A stretch of 64,000 nucleotides of DNA from positions 62,001-126,000 of the forward strand of contig NZ_NNRM01000017.1 of NCBI RefSeq assembly GCF_002252525.1, given 5' to 3'. Both the position numbers and the translations under genes were made by a program. The notes under the pieces were generated by a model. It saw only the letters and a program-made list of their open reading frames with translations. It was not told the origin of the DNA and made no database searches. The DNA comes from Brucella pseudogrignonensis. GTDB taxonomy: Bacteria; Pseudomonadota; Alphaproteobacteria; Rhizobiales; Rhizobiaceae. This document shows, piece by piece, positions 55,972 through 64,000 of the stretch (position 1 is the stretch's first letter; each line of letters begins with the position of its first letter).

Positions 55972-56694
55972 ATGGCGTCTCAGCATACTGTTAGCGCTTA
56001 CGACGAAGAACTGCAGTTCCTCACGCATAAGATCGCCGAGATGGGCGGTCATGCAGAGCGCATGGTCGAGCAGTCCGTTGCAGCGATTGTCAATGCCGAC
56101 AATGCACTTGCCCAGCGTGTTATCTCCGACGATCTCATCCTCGATGCAAGCGAGCGCGAGATTGATGATAAGGCCGTAATGATTATCGCCAAGCGCCAGC
56201 CAATGGCTGTCGATCTGCGTGAAATCATCGGCTCGATCCGCATCTCTGCCGATCTGGAGCGCGTTGGCGATCTTGGCAAAAATATTGCCAAGCGCGTTGC
56301 TGCGGTTTCGGAATCGCGCCAGCCGGTCAAGCTCTATCGCGGCCTTGAAACCTTGGCTGAGCTGGCTCTCACCCAGCTCAAGGACGTGCTCGATGCCTAT
56401 GCAACGCGCTCGGTACAGCAGATCAACGTCGTTCGCGACCGCGATGACGAAATTGACTCGATGTACACTTCGCTGTTCCGCGAGTTGTTGACCTACATGA
56501 TGGAAGATCCGCGCAACATTTCCGCCTGCACGCATCTTCTGTTTTGCGCAAAGAACATCGAGCGCATTGGCGATCACGCAACCAACATTGCTGAGACGGT
56601 CTATTACATCGTGACCGGTCTGCAAATGCCTGCGGAGCGCCCAAAAGAAGACCTGAGCCACGGTATCGTCGTGGACGAGGCGCGTAAATCCTAA
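55972..56694 (+). CDS. phoU: Phosphate signalling regulator PhoU
   Basis: A 240-residue cytoplasmic protein of two PhoU helical repeats (about 15-105 and 120-205). Repeated metal-binding EXXXD motifs are visible in LERVGDLGKNIAKR near 100 and IERIGDHATNIAETVYY near 205. It links PstB to the PhoR kinase and damps the Pho response. ATG 55972 follows GAGG; an upstream in-frame start is possible. Confidence 0.95.
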   Translation: MASQHTVSAYDEELQFLTHKIAEMGGHAERMVEQSVAAIVNADNALAQRVISDDLILDASEREIDDKAVMIIAKRQPMAVDLREIIGSIRISADLERVGDLGKNIAKRVAAVSESRQPVKLYRGLETLAELALTQLKDVLDAYATRSVQQINVVRDRDDEIDSMYTSLFRELLTYMMEDPRNISACTHLLFCAKNIERIGDHATNIAETVYYIVTGLQMPAERPKEDLSHGIVVDEARKS

Positions 56695-56795
56695 GAACAT
56701 CTGGCACCGCATTCGTGCGGTCCAGATGCCTGCATGAATATGAAAAACGCGACGGCACGCGGTCGATCGGGGGCTTGTATCTTCCGCTGCCTCAA

Positions 56796-56894
56796 GCGCA
56801 TCCCAAAAAGTGCGAAGCGATTTTGGGAAGTATATGCGATAAAAACAAGTGCTTAGAGCATGATCCAATTTAGTCGGATCACTGGCGCTCTAAA
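56796..56894 (+). repeat. Interspersed palindromic repeat, copy 5
   Basis: GCGCATCCCAAAAAGTGCGA, then AGCGATTTTGGGAAG, ATATGCGATAAAAACAAG and TTAGAGCATGATCC, ending GCGCTCTAAA. It aligns base by base with copies 1 and 6. It lies between phoU and phoB and ends 20 bases before the phoB start. Confidence 0.8.
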
Positions 56895-56914
56895 TTTTGG
56901 ATAGGAAATACTGG

Positions 56915-57601
56915 ATGTCACAGGCACCCAAGATTGCTGTGGTTGAAGACGAAGAAGCCCTGAGTGTACTCCTGCGTTATAATCTCGAAGCCGAGGGGTA
57001 TCAGGTTGATGCGATGCTGCGCGGCGATGAAGCCGAAATCGCACTTCGTGAAAATGTGCCGGATCTTCTTATTCTGGACTGGATGCTCCCTGGTGTTTCC
57101 GGGATCGAGCTGTGCCGCCGTCTGCGCCAGTGGCCGGAAACAGAGCGTCTGCCGATCATCATGTTGACCGCACGCGGTGAAGAAAGCGAACGCGTTCGTG
57201 GCCTGAGTGTGGGTGCCGATGATTATGTCGTCAAACCTTTTTCGACACCGGAATTGCTGGCTCGTGTCAAAGCCATGCTCCGTCGCGCCAATCCGAGTGT
57301 GCTGTCGCATGTGCTGAAAGTCGGCGATCTTGTTCTCGACCGCCAGCAGCATCGCGTCTATCGCAAGGAAAAGGAAGTCCGTCTCGGACCGACAGAATTC
57401 CGCCTGCTCGAATATTTCATGATGTCGCCGGGCCGTGTCTTTTCGCGTAGTCAGCTGCTCGATGGTGTCTGGGGGCCAGACATTTATGTCGATGATAGAA
57501 CAGTCGACGTGCATGTCGGACGTCTTCGCAAGGCGATTAATGTTGGTCGCGCGCTTGATCCTATCCGCACGGTACGCGGTGCTGGATACTCATTCGGATA
57601 A
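56915..57601 (+). CDS. phoB: Phosphate regulon response regulator PhoB
   Basis: A 228-residue OmpR-type regulator. Receiver domain with acidic pocket E11/D12, phospho-acceptor D55 in LLILDWMLPGVSG, T in MLTARGEE and K in DDYVVKPFS; C-terminal winged helix with LGPTEFRLLEYFMMSPGRVFSRSQLLDGVWG and VDVHVGRLRKAI. ATG 56915 follows AGGAAA. It binds the Pho-box found before pstS. Confidence 0.95.
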   Translation: MSQAPKIAVVEDEEALSVLLRYNLEAEGYQVDAMLRGDEAEIALRENVPDLLILDWMLPGVSGIELCRRLRQWPETERLPIIMLTARGEESERVRGLSVGADDYVVKPFSTPELLARVKAMLRRANPSVLSHVLKVGDLVLDRQQHRVYRKEKEVRLGPTEFRLLEYFMMSPGRVFSRSQLLDGVWGPDIYVDDRTVDVHVGRLRKAINVGRALDPIRTVRGAGYSFG

Positions 57602-57632
57602 CCAAATCTCGATTTGCAGAACCCCATACAAG

Positions 57633-57665
57633 CGGCTCGTTGCTGAAAATGCGACGGGCCGTTTT
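57633..57665 (+). terminator. phoB terminator
   Basis: CGGCTCGT (57633-57640) pairs with ACGGGCCG (57654-57661), extended by three pairs, with TTTT after. Confidence 0.78.
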
Positions 57666-58299
57666 GCATAGTGGGCAAGAGCATTGCGACTCAGTTCCGA
57701 CCTTCCGATTCGGAATTCAATATCCACAACGTGCCAAAACGGCCAGTATCACACGATGTTACAATGATCGTGACAAAGTTGAAGAGCCGGCGAAATCGAG
57801 GTCAAAAGCAGCATCGAAAAAGCTTAAAAAGACGCTTGCGTAAAATCTTGAAACATCGGCGAAATAAGGCAGTGATGTGGCCTGTATTTCAGCAAATTGA
57901 ATCGCGTTAAATCAATAACTTATAAGATTTGCTAAATCACGTTAAGGATTTGTTAATAAATTTAAGGGGTTTGTGGGGAAAATTAAGCTCTGGATTCGGG
58001 TTCAATCTGCCTCTGTTTTGGAGGTGTCGTGACTTTTGGAATTTGACCATTCGCCTTTTTTTGGCCTAAAAATTCTAAAACCTTGAATGCAAAGAGTGAC
58101 AGCAGAACGTTTATTTTATGATTTTCGTTCTATTTGGCTGGAGCGCCGGGCATCTTAGAAGGATGTGCAAAGGCTGCTCTGTTAGTTCAAATCTGCTGCA
58201 TAGTTTTATGCGGTGGCACCACAGCCAGGTTTCAAACGCCTTTTGCGGGGCGGAGGCCAGGTTGGATCAGTTAAGGGTCCTAACTATGAGACTGAGCCG
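57666..58299 (+). other. Long AT-rich upstream region of the SleB-like gene
   Basis: About 630 bp without a supported gene (a 79-codon basic frame at 57671-57910 has no homology I recognise). It becomes AT-rich after 57900 and contains the CtrA-type box described separately. A long untranslated leader or a small RNA is possible, but I see no clear structure. Confidence 0.45.
57942..57956. promoter_or_regulatory. CtrA-type box upstream of the SleB-like gene
   Basis: TTAA, seven bases, TTAA, in a TTAA-rich tract with a further TTAA five bases on. Confidence 0.45.
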
Positions 58300-59250
58300 T
58301 TGACGCGCGCTTCGAAATGGAAATTGCCCGCTATTTTCGGGCTACTGGTTGCGCCATTTTTGGTGACGGGTTGCACGACGACCAGTGGCACGACCAAGAC
58401 CAAAACCGAAAAGACGGTGGCGGCTAGCCACGTCAAGACAGTCAATGGCGTCAAGACTTTCACATACACCGCCAAAGACCGCGAATGCCTCGAACGTGCG
58501 ATGTTCTTCGAATCCAACCGTTCAAGCCCCGATGGTCTGATGGCCGTTGGTACGGTCGTGATGAACCGCCTGGCTTCGGGTAGCTATCCGGATACGATCT
58601 GCGGCGTTGTTGGTCAGAAGAACCAGTTTGCGCCAGGTGTACTGACACGCAAGATGAATTCAAAGGCTATGCCTGACGTTCAGGCAACCGCGGATGCTGT
58701 TCTTAAGGGCAAACGTCATCCATCGCTGAAGAACTCGATGTTCTTCCACACGGCTGGCTTGAAGTTCCCTTACCGCAACATGCATTACGTGCTGGTTGCT
58801 GGCGGAAACTCCTTCTACGAAAAGCGTGGTCGCGATGGCGAACTGGAAAATCCGGTTCCACAGACCCCGTACAATCTGGCCTATGCTTCTACTCCACAGG
58901 CACCATCCATGCCTGAAGGTCCGTTCTACAACGTAACCGATCAGCAGGATGCGACTGTTCCGCAGGCACAGCCAACAGTGCGGGTTGCATTGGCTGAAGC
59001 AGCGAAGACGACGGAAACCCAGCAGAATGGCGGCGTCGGCCCACAGGCTCGTGGTGATCGTTTGGCTGCTCTGCCTGTCAAACCAGCGGAAAAGCCGGTT
59101 ATGACACAGGTGGCAAGCTATCAGCCGACATTCGATGAAACGGCTCCTGCTGCGGAAAATGTATCTCTTGGCTATACCGCCGATAAGAAGCATGTCGATG
59201 CAATCGGCGCGATGCTTCTGTCGCAGGAACGACCGGAATCGCCGCTTTAA
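58300..59250 (+). CDS. SleB-like cell wall hydrolase, lipoprotein
   Basis: A 316-residue envelope protein. Lipoprotein signal peptide TRASKWKLPAIFGLLVAPFL followed by lipobox LVTGC. The Hydrolase_2/SleB domain (about 55-185) has CLERAMFFESNRSSPDGLMAVGTVVMNRL with the catalytic Glu, QFAPGVLTRK and MFFHTAGLKFPY; the C-terminal third is Pro/Ala/Gln-rich and disordered. It likely cuts peptidoglycan. The start is uncertain: the TTG at 58300 best fits the lipoprotein signal; a GTG at 58213 is in frame but would put about 29 residues before it. See the finding on the overlapping mini-ORF. Confidence 0.83.
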   Translation: MTRASKWKLPAIFGLLVAPFLVTGCTTTSGTTKTKTEKTVAASHVKTVNGVKTFTYTAKDRECLERAMFFESNRSSPDGLMAVGTVVMNRLASGSYPDTICGVVGQKNQFAPGVLTRKMNSKAMPDVQATADAVLKGKRHPSLKNSMFFHTAGLKFPYRNMHYVLVAGGNSFYEKRGRDGELENPVPQTPYNLAYASTPQAPSMPEGPFYNVTDQQDATVPQAQPTVRVALAEAAKTTETQQNGGVGPQARGDRLAALPVKPAEKPVMTQVASYQPTFDETAPAAENVSLGYTADKKHVDAIGAMLLSQERPESPL

Positions 59251-59268
59251 AAGCTGACTTAAGGACAT

Positions 59269-59294
59269 AAAAAAGCGCCCGAAAGGGCGCTTTT
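59269..59294. terminator. Bidirectional terminator
   Basis: AAAAAAGCGCCC and GGGCGCTTTT around GAAA, shared by the SleB-like gene and the small lipoprotein gene. Confidence 0.86.
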
Positions 59295-59297
59295 CTA

Positions 59298-59570
59298 TTA
59301 CTTAGCCTGTACTGGTACGGGTCGATAAACAGGCTGATAGATAACCATGGGCATATCATAGAAATCAGGTCTGTTCTGCCAGGCACGACGATCCGCACGG
59401 CGGTCAAGATCAAGCTGCAACAGGCAGTTGGAAAACGCATCGGATTTTTGTTTGAAACCATAGCTGCGGCAGGTCTGTTCGTCTGCTGCGCGGCGCTGTT
59501 CGGGTGTCATAGTTTGACAGCCTGCAACCAAGCCCGCCAGACCAAGGATAATAAGCACGCTTTTCTTCAT
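59298..59570 (-). CDS. Small lipoprotein of unknown function
   Basis: A 90-residue protein with a type II signal peptide, MKKSVLIILGLAGLVAGC (lipobox LVAGC), then a charged helix QTMTPEQRRAADEQTCRSYGF and a Tyr/Pro-rich tail (FYDMPMVIYQPVYRPVPVQ). Two further cysteines in the mature part could form a disulfide. ATG 59570 is chosen since it starts the signal peptide. No known function. Confidence 0.78.
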   Translation of the reverse strand: MKKSVLIILGLAGLVAGCQTMTPEQRRAADEQTCRSYGFKQKSDAFSNCLLQLDLDRRADRRAWQNRPDFYDMPMVIYQPVYRPVPVQAK

Positions 59571-59667
59571 AGCCGTTGCTCTCATTGAGTAAAAGTTTCT
59601 ATCGACCGCGATCTAAATATAGCGCAGTGGCGAGAAAAAGCGTGGTGAAATTAAGTCATCTTGCCCA

Positions 59668-59766
59668 GCGCATCCTAAAAAGTGCGGCGCAGTTTTCAGA
59701 CACGATGTGCGCCAAAAAGAGATTGGGGCGCTTATCTGGTGCAATCAGATTGAAAAGCGCTCTAAA
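59668..59766 (+). repeat. Interspersed palindromic repeat, copy 6
   Basis: GCGCATCCTAAAAAGTGCGG at the start, CAGTTTTCAGAC in the middle, GCGCTCTAAA at the end; same layout as copies 1 and 5. It lies in the promoter region of the M29 peptidase gene. Confidence 0.78.
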
Positions 59767-59804
59767 CTGCCGCTGATTCTTTCAAACACGAGGCTTGCAG
59801 CCAT

Positions 59805-61058
59805 ATGGCACATGACAATAACGCTCCCGTCATCGATCCGGTAAAACTCGAACGTCTGGCCGAAGTCGCCGTGCGCGTCGGGCTGCAATTACGCGAAGGT
59901 CAGGACCTTGTCATCACCGCACCTGTCGTTGCGCTGCCGCTGGTGCGTTTGATCGCGAAACACGCCTATAAGGCTGGTGCGGGCGTTGTAACGCCATTCT
60001 TCTCCGATGATGCAATTGCGCTGGCGCGTTATGAAAATGCATCGGATGAGAGCTTTGATCGTGCGGCTGGCTGGCTTTATGAAGGCATGGCCAAGGCCTA
60101 TGCCAATGGTGCAGCACGTCTCGCCATCGCCGCTGATAATCCGATGCTGTTGTCTTCGCAGGATGCGTCAAAGGTTTCGCGCGCCAATCGCGCCAACTCC
60201 AAGGCCTATCAGCCAGCGCTCGAAAAAATCGCAGGTTTCGACATCAACTGGAATATCGTTTCCTATCCGAACCCGGAATGGGCGAAGCTGATGTTCCCAG
60301 ATGACGCAGAAGACGTTGCGACCCGCAAGCTGGCCGATGCTATATTTGCTGCTTCCCGCGTTGATGTGGACGATCCGGTCGGTGCATGGGCCGCGCACAA
60401 TGCAGCATTGCGCACCCGCACGCGTTTCCTCAACGGCAAGGCATACAGCGCGCTGCATTTTAAGGGACCGGGCACAGACCTGACGGTTGGTCTTGCCGAT
60501 GGCCATGAATGGCATGGCGGTGCATCGACGGCCAAGAACGGCATAACCTGCAACCCGAATATCCCGACCGAAGAAGTCTTCACCACGCCACATGCGCTGC
60601 GCGTCGAGGGACATGTATCGAGCACCAAGCCGCTGTCGCATCAGGGCACACTGATCGACAATATTTCCGTGCGCTTTGAAGGCGGACGCATTGTCGAAGC
60701 CAAGGCAAGCCGTGGCGAAGAGGTTCTCAACAAGGTACTGGATACGGACGAAGGCGCACGTCGTCTGGGCGAAGTGGCGCTGGTTCCGCACTCCTCGCCA
60801 ATTTCGCAGAGCGGGCTTCTGTTCTACAACACGCTATTCGATGAAAATGCTGCGAGCCACATCGCGCTCGGCCAGTGTTATTCGAAATGCTTTATCGATG
60901 GTGCAAAGCTTACACCTGAACAGATTGCAGCACAGGGTGGTAATTCAAGCCTCATTCACATCGACTGGATGATCGGTTCTGACAAGATCGACGTCGACGG
61001 TATCAACGCTGATGGCAGCAGAGAGCCTGTCATGCGTGGCGGCGAATGGGCCAACTGA
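59805..61058 (+). CDS. M29 family aminopeptidase (AmpS/AmpT type)
   Basis: A 417-residue cytoplasmic metallo-aminopeptidase. GLQLREGQDLVITAPV and VTPFFSDDAIALARY lie in the N-terminal domain; metal ligands are expected in NIPTEEVFTTPHALRVEG near 262, GEVALVPHSSPI near 325 and FYNTLFDENAASHIALGQCY near 345, where Glu, His and Asp are all in place. It removes N-terminal residues from peptides. Single gene. Confidence 0.93.
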   Translation: MAHDNNAPVIDPVKLERLAEVAVRVGLQLREGQDLVITAPVVALPLVRLIAKHAYKAGAGVVTPFFSDDAIALARYENASDESFDRAAGWLYEGMAKAYANGAARLAIAADNPMLLSSQDASKVSRANRANSKAYQPALEKIAGFDINWNIVSYPNPEWAKLMFPDDAEDVATRKLADAIFAASRVDVDDPVGAWAAHNAALRTRTRFLNGKAYSALHFKGPGTDLTVGLADGHEWHGGASTAKNGITCNPNIPTEEVFTTPHALRVEGHVSSTKPLSHQGTLIDNISVRFEGGRIVEAKASRGEEVLNKVLDTDEGARRLGEVALVPHSSPISQSGLLFYNTLFDENAASHIALGQCYSKCFIDGAKLTPEQIAAQGGNSSLIHIDWMIGSDKIDVDGINADGSREPVMRGGEWAN

Positions 61059-61061
61059 TAC

Positions 61062-61092
61062 AAAAAAGGCCGGGAATTTCCCGGCCTTTTTT
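61062..61092. terminator. Bidirectional terminator between the M29 peptidase and dps
   Basis: AAAAAAGGCCGGGA and TCCCGGCCTTTTTT around ATT. Confidence 0.88.
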
Positions 61093-61112
61093 GTAATCTT
61101 AGAGCACCAAAA

Positions 61113-61610
61113 TCAGTTCTTTTCCTGAACGTGGGCTTCTAGGAACCACAGCGACTTGTCGAGGCTGCGCGAGGCGGCGGTGAAAATATCCGCCGTGGTG
61201 TCGTCACCTGCTTCATCTGCATCTTTGATCGACTGGCGTACGAGATTTGCAACATCGCCATAGCGTTCGATCAGCGCTGCCAGATGATCATGAACAGCGT
61301 AAATGTCGGTCGGATAGGCTTCAAGCTTGGAGTCTTTTGCGACGACCTGTGTCGTACCATAGGCGGTTCCGCCAAGCTGTACGGCGCGTTCGGCGATGGT
61401 ATCGACATGCTCGTCGAGGTCAGTGCGGAACGTGTCGAGCAATTCATGTACGGCGATGAATTGCGGTCCCTTGAGGTTCCAGTGAGCCTGCTTGGTGATG
61501 AGGGCGAGGTCGATGGTCGCGGCCAGATTTTCATTCAGCAGCGCGATCATCGTGGTCTTTGTATTGGAGGGAAGATCGTTGCGGGTTGCATGCATCGACT
61601 TCTTGGACAT
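61113..61610 (-). CDS. dps: DNA starvation/stationary phase protection protein Dps
   Basis: A 165-residue ferritin-like protein that forms a dodecamer, binds DNA and oxidises iron with peroxide. Ferroxidase ligands: H in ITKQAHWNLKGPQF near 45, H in VHELLDTF and D/E in DEHVDTIAERAVQLGG near 75. The Lys/Arg-rich N-terminus (MSKKSMHATRNDLPSN) fits DNA binding. Single gene, 264 bp from tsaB. Confidence 0.95.
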   Translation of the reverse strand: MSKKSMHATRNDLPSNTKTTMIALLNENLAATIDLALITKQAHWNLKGPQFIAVHELLDTFRTDLDEHVDTIAERAVQLGGTAYGTTQVVAKDSKLEAYPTDIYAVHDHLAALIERYGDVANLVRQSIKDADEAGDDTTADIFTAASRSLDKSLWFLEAHVQEKN

Positions 61611-61874
61611 TTTATCCTCATATCCTTTGCGCGATCCGGCTTGTTTTCGGTGATTGGGATATCACCGATGAAAAACAAATTTGTTTCTCTACAAAAAACC
61701 GGTCTCGCCAGATCTCAATGAAAGGCCGGTCTCGGGATACGGTAAATGTTATCCGCCCCGCATCCAGCATCAAAACGTTCAGCACAAAGTTTTGTTCCTG
61801 AAAACAGCAGCAAATTTAGCCGGTTTTATGTGTTTTGCTTGTAGCAGGACGATTTCTGATTTACCCGATGGCAC

Positions 61875-62564
61875 ATGAAGATACTCGCCCTCGATACCGC
61901 CTCTTCCTGGTGTGCTGCCGCAGTCTATGATTCCGGCACAGATACGGTTCTTGCTGAAATAAGTGAGAATATCGGCAAGGGACATGCCGAAGTCCTGATG
62001 GACTATATCGAGCAGGCAATGACGCAATCCGGAATTGCTATGGCCAAACTTGATCGTGTGGCGGTCAATGTCGGTCCCGGTTCTTTTACCGGCGTGCGGA
62101 TCGGGGTGTCGGCCGCACGCGGTTTTGCACTTGCACTTGATCGTCCGGCTCTTGGCGTGGGCGCGTTTGATGCACTTGCGTCTGAAATTGCGATAAGCCA
62201 TCCGGGCCATCCGGTTCTGGTTTTGCTTGAAGCGCATCGTGGCGAGATTTACGCGCAGGCTTTTGGTGCTGACGCGGTGGCCATAACTGGCCCAATGGTG
62301 TTGGCGCGTGAGGAAGCGCTGGCGCTTATTCAGCAGCAATCTTCCGAGACGATTCTGGCGGGTTCGGCTGCCGCTGCTCTCAATGAAACTCTTGCAGGTT
62401 CTTTCAGTGTTGCGCGCGTTGAGCCGACAGCTCGCATAGGCACTTATGCAAAGCTTGCGGCCTTACACGAGCCGGGTGAGGCGCCTAAGCCGCTTTACAT
62501 GCGTGGTCCCGATGTGAAGCCACAGACGGGTTTTGCACTGCCGCGCAAGGCAGGCGGGGAATAG
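61875..62564 (+). CDS. tsaB: tRNA threonylcarbamoyladenosine biosynthesis protein TsaB
   Basis: A 229-residue ASKHA-fold partner of TsaD needed for the t6A modification at position 37 of ANN-reading tRNAs. N-terminal LALDTASSWCAAAVYD, then GKGHAEVLMDYIEQAM, RVAVNVGPGSFTGVRIGVSAARGFALAL near 65 and VLLEAHRGEIYAQAF. rimI follows after 4 bases, a pairing conserved in alphaproteobacteria. Confidence 0.95.
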   Translation: MKILALDTASSWCAAAVYDSGTDTVLAEISENIGKGHAEVLMDYIEQAMTQSGIAMAKLDRVAVNVGPGSFTGVRIGVSAARGFALALDRPALGVGAFDALASEIAISHPGHPVLVLLEAHRGEIYAQAFGADAVAITGPMVLAREEALALIQQQSSETILAGSAAAALNETLAGSFSVARVEPTARIGTYAKLAALHEPGEAPKPLYMRGPDVKPQTGFALPRKAGGE

Positions 62565-62568
62565 CGTC

Positions 62569-63069
62569 ATGATGAGCTTTGTGCTTGGACGCTTTGGCCG
62601 CAGACCTGTTTCAATTGAGCCGCTTGGCGCGCAGGACAGCGGCGAAATTCAACGTATTCACGCGTTGGCCTTTCATCATGGCTGGAGCTCGGACGATTTC
62701 CGTTCGCTGATTGCGCAGGATTCGGTATTCGGCTTCGTTGCGCGGCCTGAGGGTAAGCCCGGCAAGGCATGTGGCTTTGTGCTGGCGCGACTGGTTGCAG
62801 GCGAAGCGGAAATTTTAACGATTGCGGTCTCTGATGAGGTGCGCAAGCAGGGTGTTGGACGCTCGCTGATGGATGCGGTGCTGCGTTATCTCTATCAGGA
62901 ACGCGCAGATACGCTGTTTCTGGAGGTTGATGAAAACAATGTCGCGGCACTCGCATTGTATCGGCGCATGGGTTTCAACAAGGTCGGTGATCGTCCTGCT
63001 TATTATGAAACAGCCAATGGCCGCTCGTCGGCTTTCATTTTGCGACGCGATCTGGTGAGGCCACAATGA
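62569..63069 (+). CDS. rimI: Ribosomal-protein-alanine N-acetyltransferase RimI
   Basis: A 166-residue GNAT acetyltransferase that acetylates the N-terminus of ribosomal protein S18 and others. Acetyl-CoA site RKQGVGRSLMDAVL near residue 105, preceded by AEILTIAVSDEV; LEVDENNVAALALYRRMGF near 125 is the RimI signature. ATG 62569 (or the next ATG) follows GGGGAAT; longer frames overlap tsaB. It overlaps the next gene by 4 bases. Confidence 0.93.
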   Translation: MMSFVLGRFGRRPVSIEPLGAQDSGEIQRIHALAFHHGWSSDDFRSLIAQDSVFGFVARPEGKPGKACGFVLARLVAGEAEILTIAVSDEVRKQGVGRSLMDAVLRYLYQERADTLFLEVDENNVAALALYRRMGFNKVGDRPAYYETANGRSSAFILRRDLVRPQ

Positions 63070-63869
63070 TTGGTGCGATCCGCATCATTCTGGTTGTTGC
63101 GGCGATGGTGACGCTCAGCCTGTCGCTTATTCCCGTGCAGTATGTGTTTCTGAAACTGAAAAACACCTGGAAACGCCGCCTGCCGAATTTCTTTCATCGC
63201 ATTGTAGCGCGCCTTTTTGGCTTTCGGATCACGATTGTCGGAGAAATGCCGGAAGGCCGACCGCTGCTGCTGGTCGCCAATCACACATCATGGAGCGATA
63301 TTGTCGTTCTTTCGGCGACCGGGCAGGTGTCATTCATCGCCAAGTCCGAAGTTAAAAGCTGGCCGGTATTTGGATTCTTTGCAGTGCTGCAGCGCACTGT
63401 CTTCGTTGAGCGCGAACGGCGCGGCAAGACAGGCGAACAAACATCCGACATCGCCAGGCGTCTGGCTGATGGCGATGCCATGGTGCTGTTTCCCGAAGGC
63501 ACGACATCCGATGGCAATCGTGTATTGCCATTTAAAACCGCACTTTTTGGTGCTGCCCATGCAGCAATCCGCGAAGCGGGTGTGCCGGAAGTGATCGTGC
63601 AGCCGGTAGCAATTGCCTATACTGGTGTGCATGGCATGGCGATGGGCCGTTATCATCGCCCAATTGCCTCATGGCCGGGTGATGTTCAGTTGATGCCACA
63701 TCTCAAGGGCATTCTGCGCGAAGGTGCCATCGATGTTGAAGTGCGCTTCGGTGAGCCGATTGTGGTAACTGCCGATACGGATCGCAAAGCGCTTGCCCGC
63801 ACCATGGAAAACCGGGTGAGGGCACAGTTGCAAAGCTCGCTTTTGGGGCGCGAAGTCGCTGAAGATTAA
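63066..63869 (+). CDS. 1-acyl-sn-glycerol-3-phosphate acyltransferase family protein (PlsC/OlsA type)
   Basis: A 267-residue membrane-associated acyltransferase. N-terminal membrane helix (IRIILVVAAMVTLSLSLIPV), then NHTSWSD (HX4D catalytic motif) near residue 75, FVERERRGKT near 115 and the glycerol-phosphate site FPEGTTSDGNRVLPFK near 142. In rhizobia the tsaB-rimI neighbour is often OlsA of ornithine lipid synthesis, so either PlsC or OlsA is possible. Overlaps rimI (ATGA). Confidence 0.88.
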   Translation: MIGAIRIILVVAAMVTLSLSLIPVQYVFLKLKNTWKRRLPNFFHRIVARLFGFRITIVGEMPEGRPLLLVANHTSWSDIVVLSATGQVSFIAKSEVKSWPVFGFFAVLQRTVFVERERRGKTGEQTSDIARRLADGDAMVLFPEGTTSDGNRVLPFKTALFGAAHAAIREAGVPEVIVQPVAIAYTGVHGMAMGRYHRPIASWPGDVQLMPHLKGILREGAIDVEVRFGEPIVVTADTDRKALARTMENRVRAQLQSSLLGREVAED

Positions 63870-63977
63870 AGCATTTCCAGCAAAATTCCGAAGCGATTTG
63901 CGCGGGATAAGGCGATAAAAACAAAAAGATATAGTATTCCCTATGGTTCATTCTAAATAGGAAATGCTCTGAGAGCG
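63868..63977 (+). repeat. Interspersed palindromic repeat, copy 7
   Basis: Starts AAAGCATTTCC just at the stop of the acyltransferase gene and ends with GGAAATGCTCT, the same outer arms as the second half of copy 1; the core AATTCCGAAGCGATTT is divergent. Confidence 0.7.
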
Positions 63978-64000
63978 TAAGTTTGTCGCCTTTTAATGCT

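Noticed and set aside
57671-57910. 79-codon basic open frame after phoB
   Set aside because: No ribosome site, directly after a terminator, Lys/Arg-rich product without homology that I recognise.

Overview
The window looks like chromosomal DNA of an alphaproteobacterium of the order Rhizobiales, most likely the Brucella/Ochrobactrum group. The reasons are the gene neighbourhoods (trpF-trpB-trpA-accD-folC; dnaK-dnaJ-pmtA; pstSCAB-phoU-phoB; rpmI-rplT-pheS-pheT), families typical of that order (BTLCP peptidase, DUF2852, phospholipid N-methyltransferase, periplasmically extended PstA) and a family of roughly 100-bp interspersed palindromic repeats of the sort found in Brucellaceae. The assignment rests on family recognition, not on a database search. 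There is no IS element, prophage, CRISPR array, tRNA or rRNA that I can support.

Layout. 1-12.6 kb: the end of a sugar isomerase/epimerase-like gene, then one long plus-strand sugar-acid operon: a GntR/FCD repressor with an 11-bp-arm palindrome on its promoter, a DHDPS-family lyase, a four-gene spermidine/iron-type ABC importer with a Tat-type binding protein, an enolase-superfamily dehydratase, an SMP-30 lactonase, uronate dehydrogenase, aldose 1-epimerase, an IlvD/Edd aldonate dehydratase and an RraA-like protein. Together they would import an aldose or uronate, set its anomer, oxidise it, open the lactone and dehydrate the acid. 12.7-22.4 kb, minus strand: trpF-trpB-(unknown 156-aa gene)-trpA-accD-folC, a YdcF-like protein, a YgjP-like metalloprotease, DUF2852, BenE and an ABHD10-like hydrolase.

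22.7-29 kb: a translation block on the plus strand: infC (with an ATT start), an ICMT-like methyltransferase, rpmI-rplT, pheS, an ASCH-domain gene and pheT. A hairpin motif of about 41 nt occurs once before rpmI and twice in direct tandem immediately before pheS. 29-36.7 kb: accessory regulators and enzymes (TetR/VOC with a divergent MFS pump, DUF3829, aldo/keto reductase with divergent LysR, a nucleotidyltransferase, Gfo/Idh/MocA). 36.8-44.8 kb: dnaK behind a clear RpoH-type promoter, dnaJ, pmtA, FMN reductase, pyrF, DUF1330, a second SMP-30 protein and gshB.

44.9-50.9 kb: YifB/ComM-like ATPase, an orphan DnaB-like ATPase, BTLCP peptidase (with two CtrA-type boxes upstream), a DPBB/RlpA-like protein, YbaN and an aminotransferase. 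51-57.6 kb: the phosphate regulon pstS-pstC-pstA-pstB-phoU-phoB behind a triple Pho-box; no phoR is adjacent. 58-64 kb: a SleB-like lipoprotein hydrolase with an unusual start region, a small lipoprotein, an M29 aminopeptidase, dps, tsaB-rimI and a PlsC-type acyltransferase.

The most promising unexplained signals are the tandem hairpin motif of rpmI/pheS, the composition of the sugar-acid operon (two unrelated dehydratases plus an RraA-like protein), the orphan DnaB-like ATPase, and the ASCH gene embedded in pheST.
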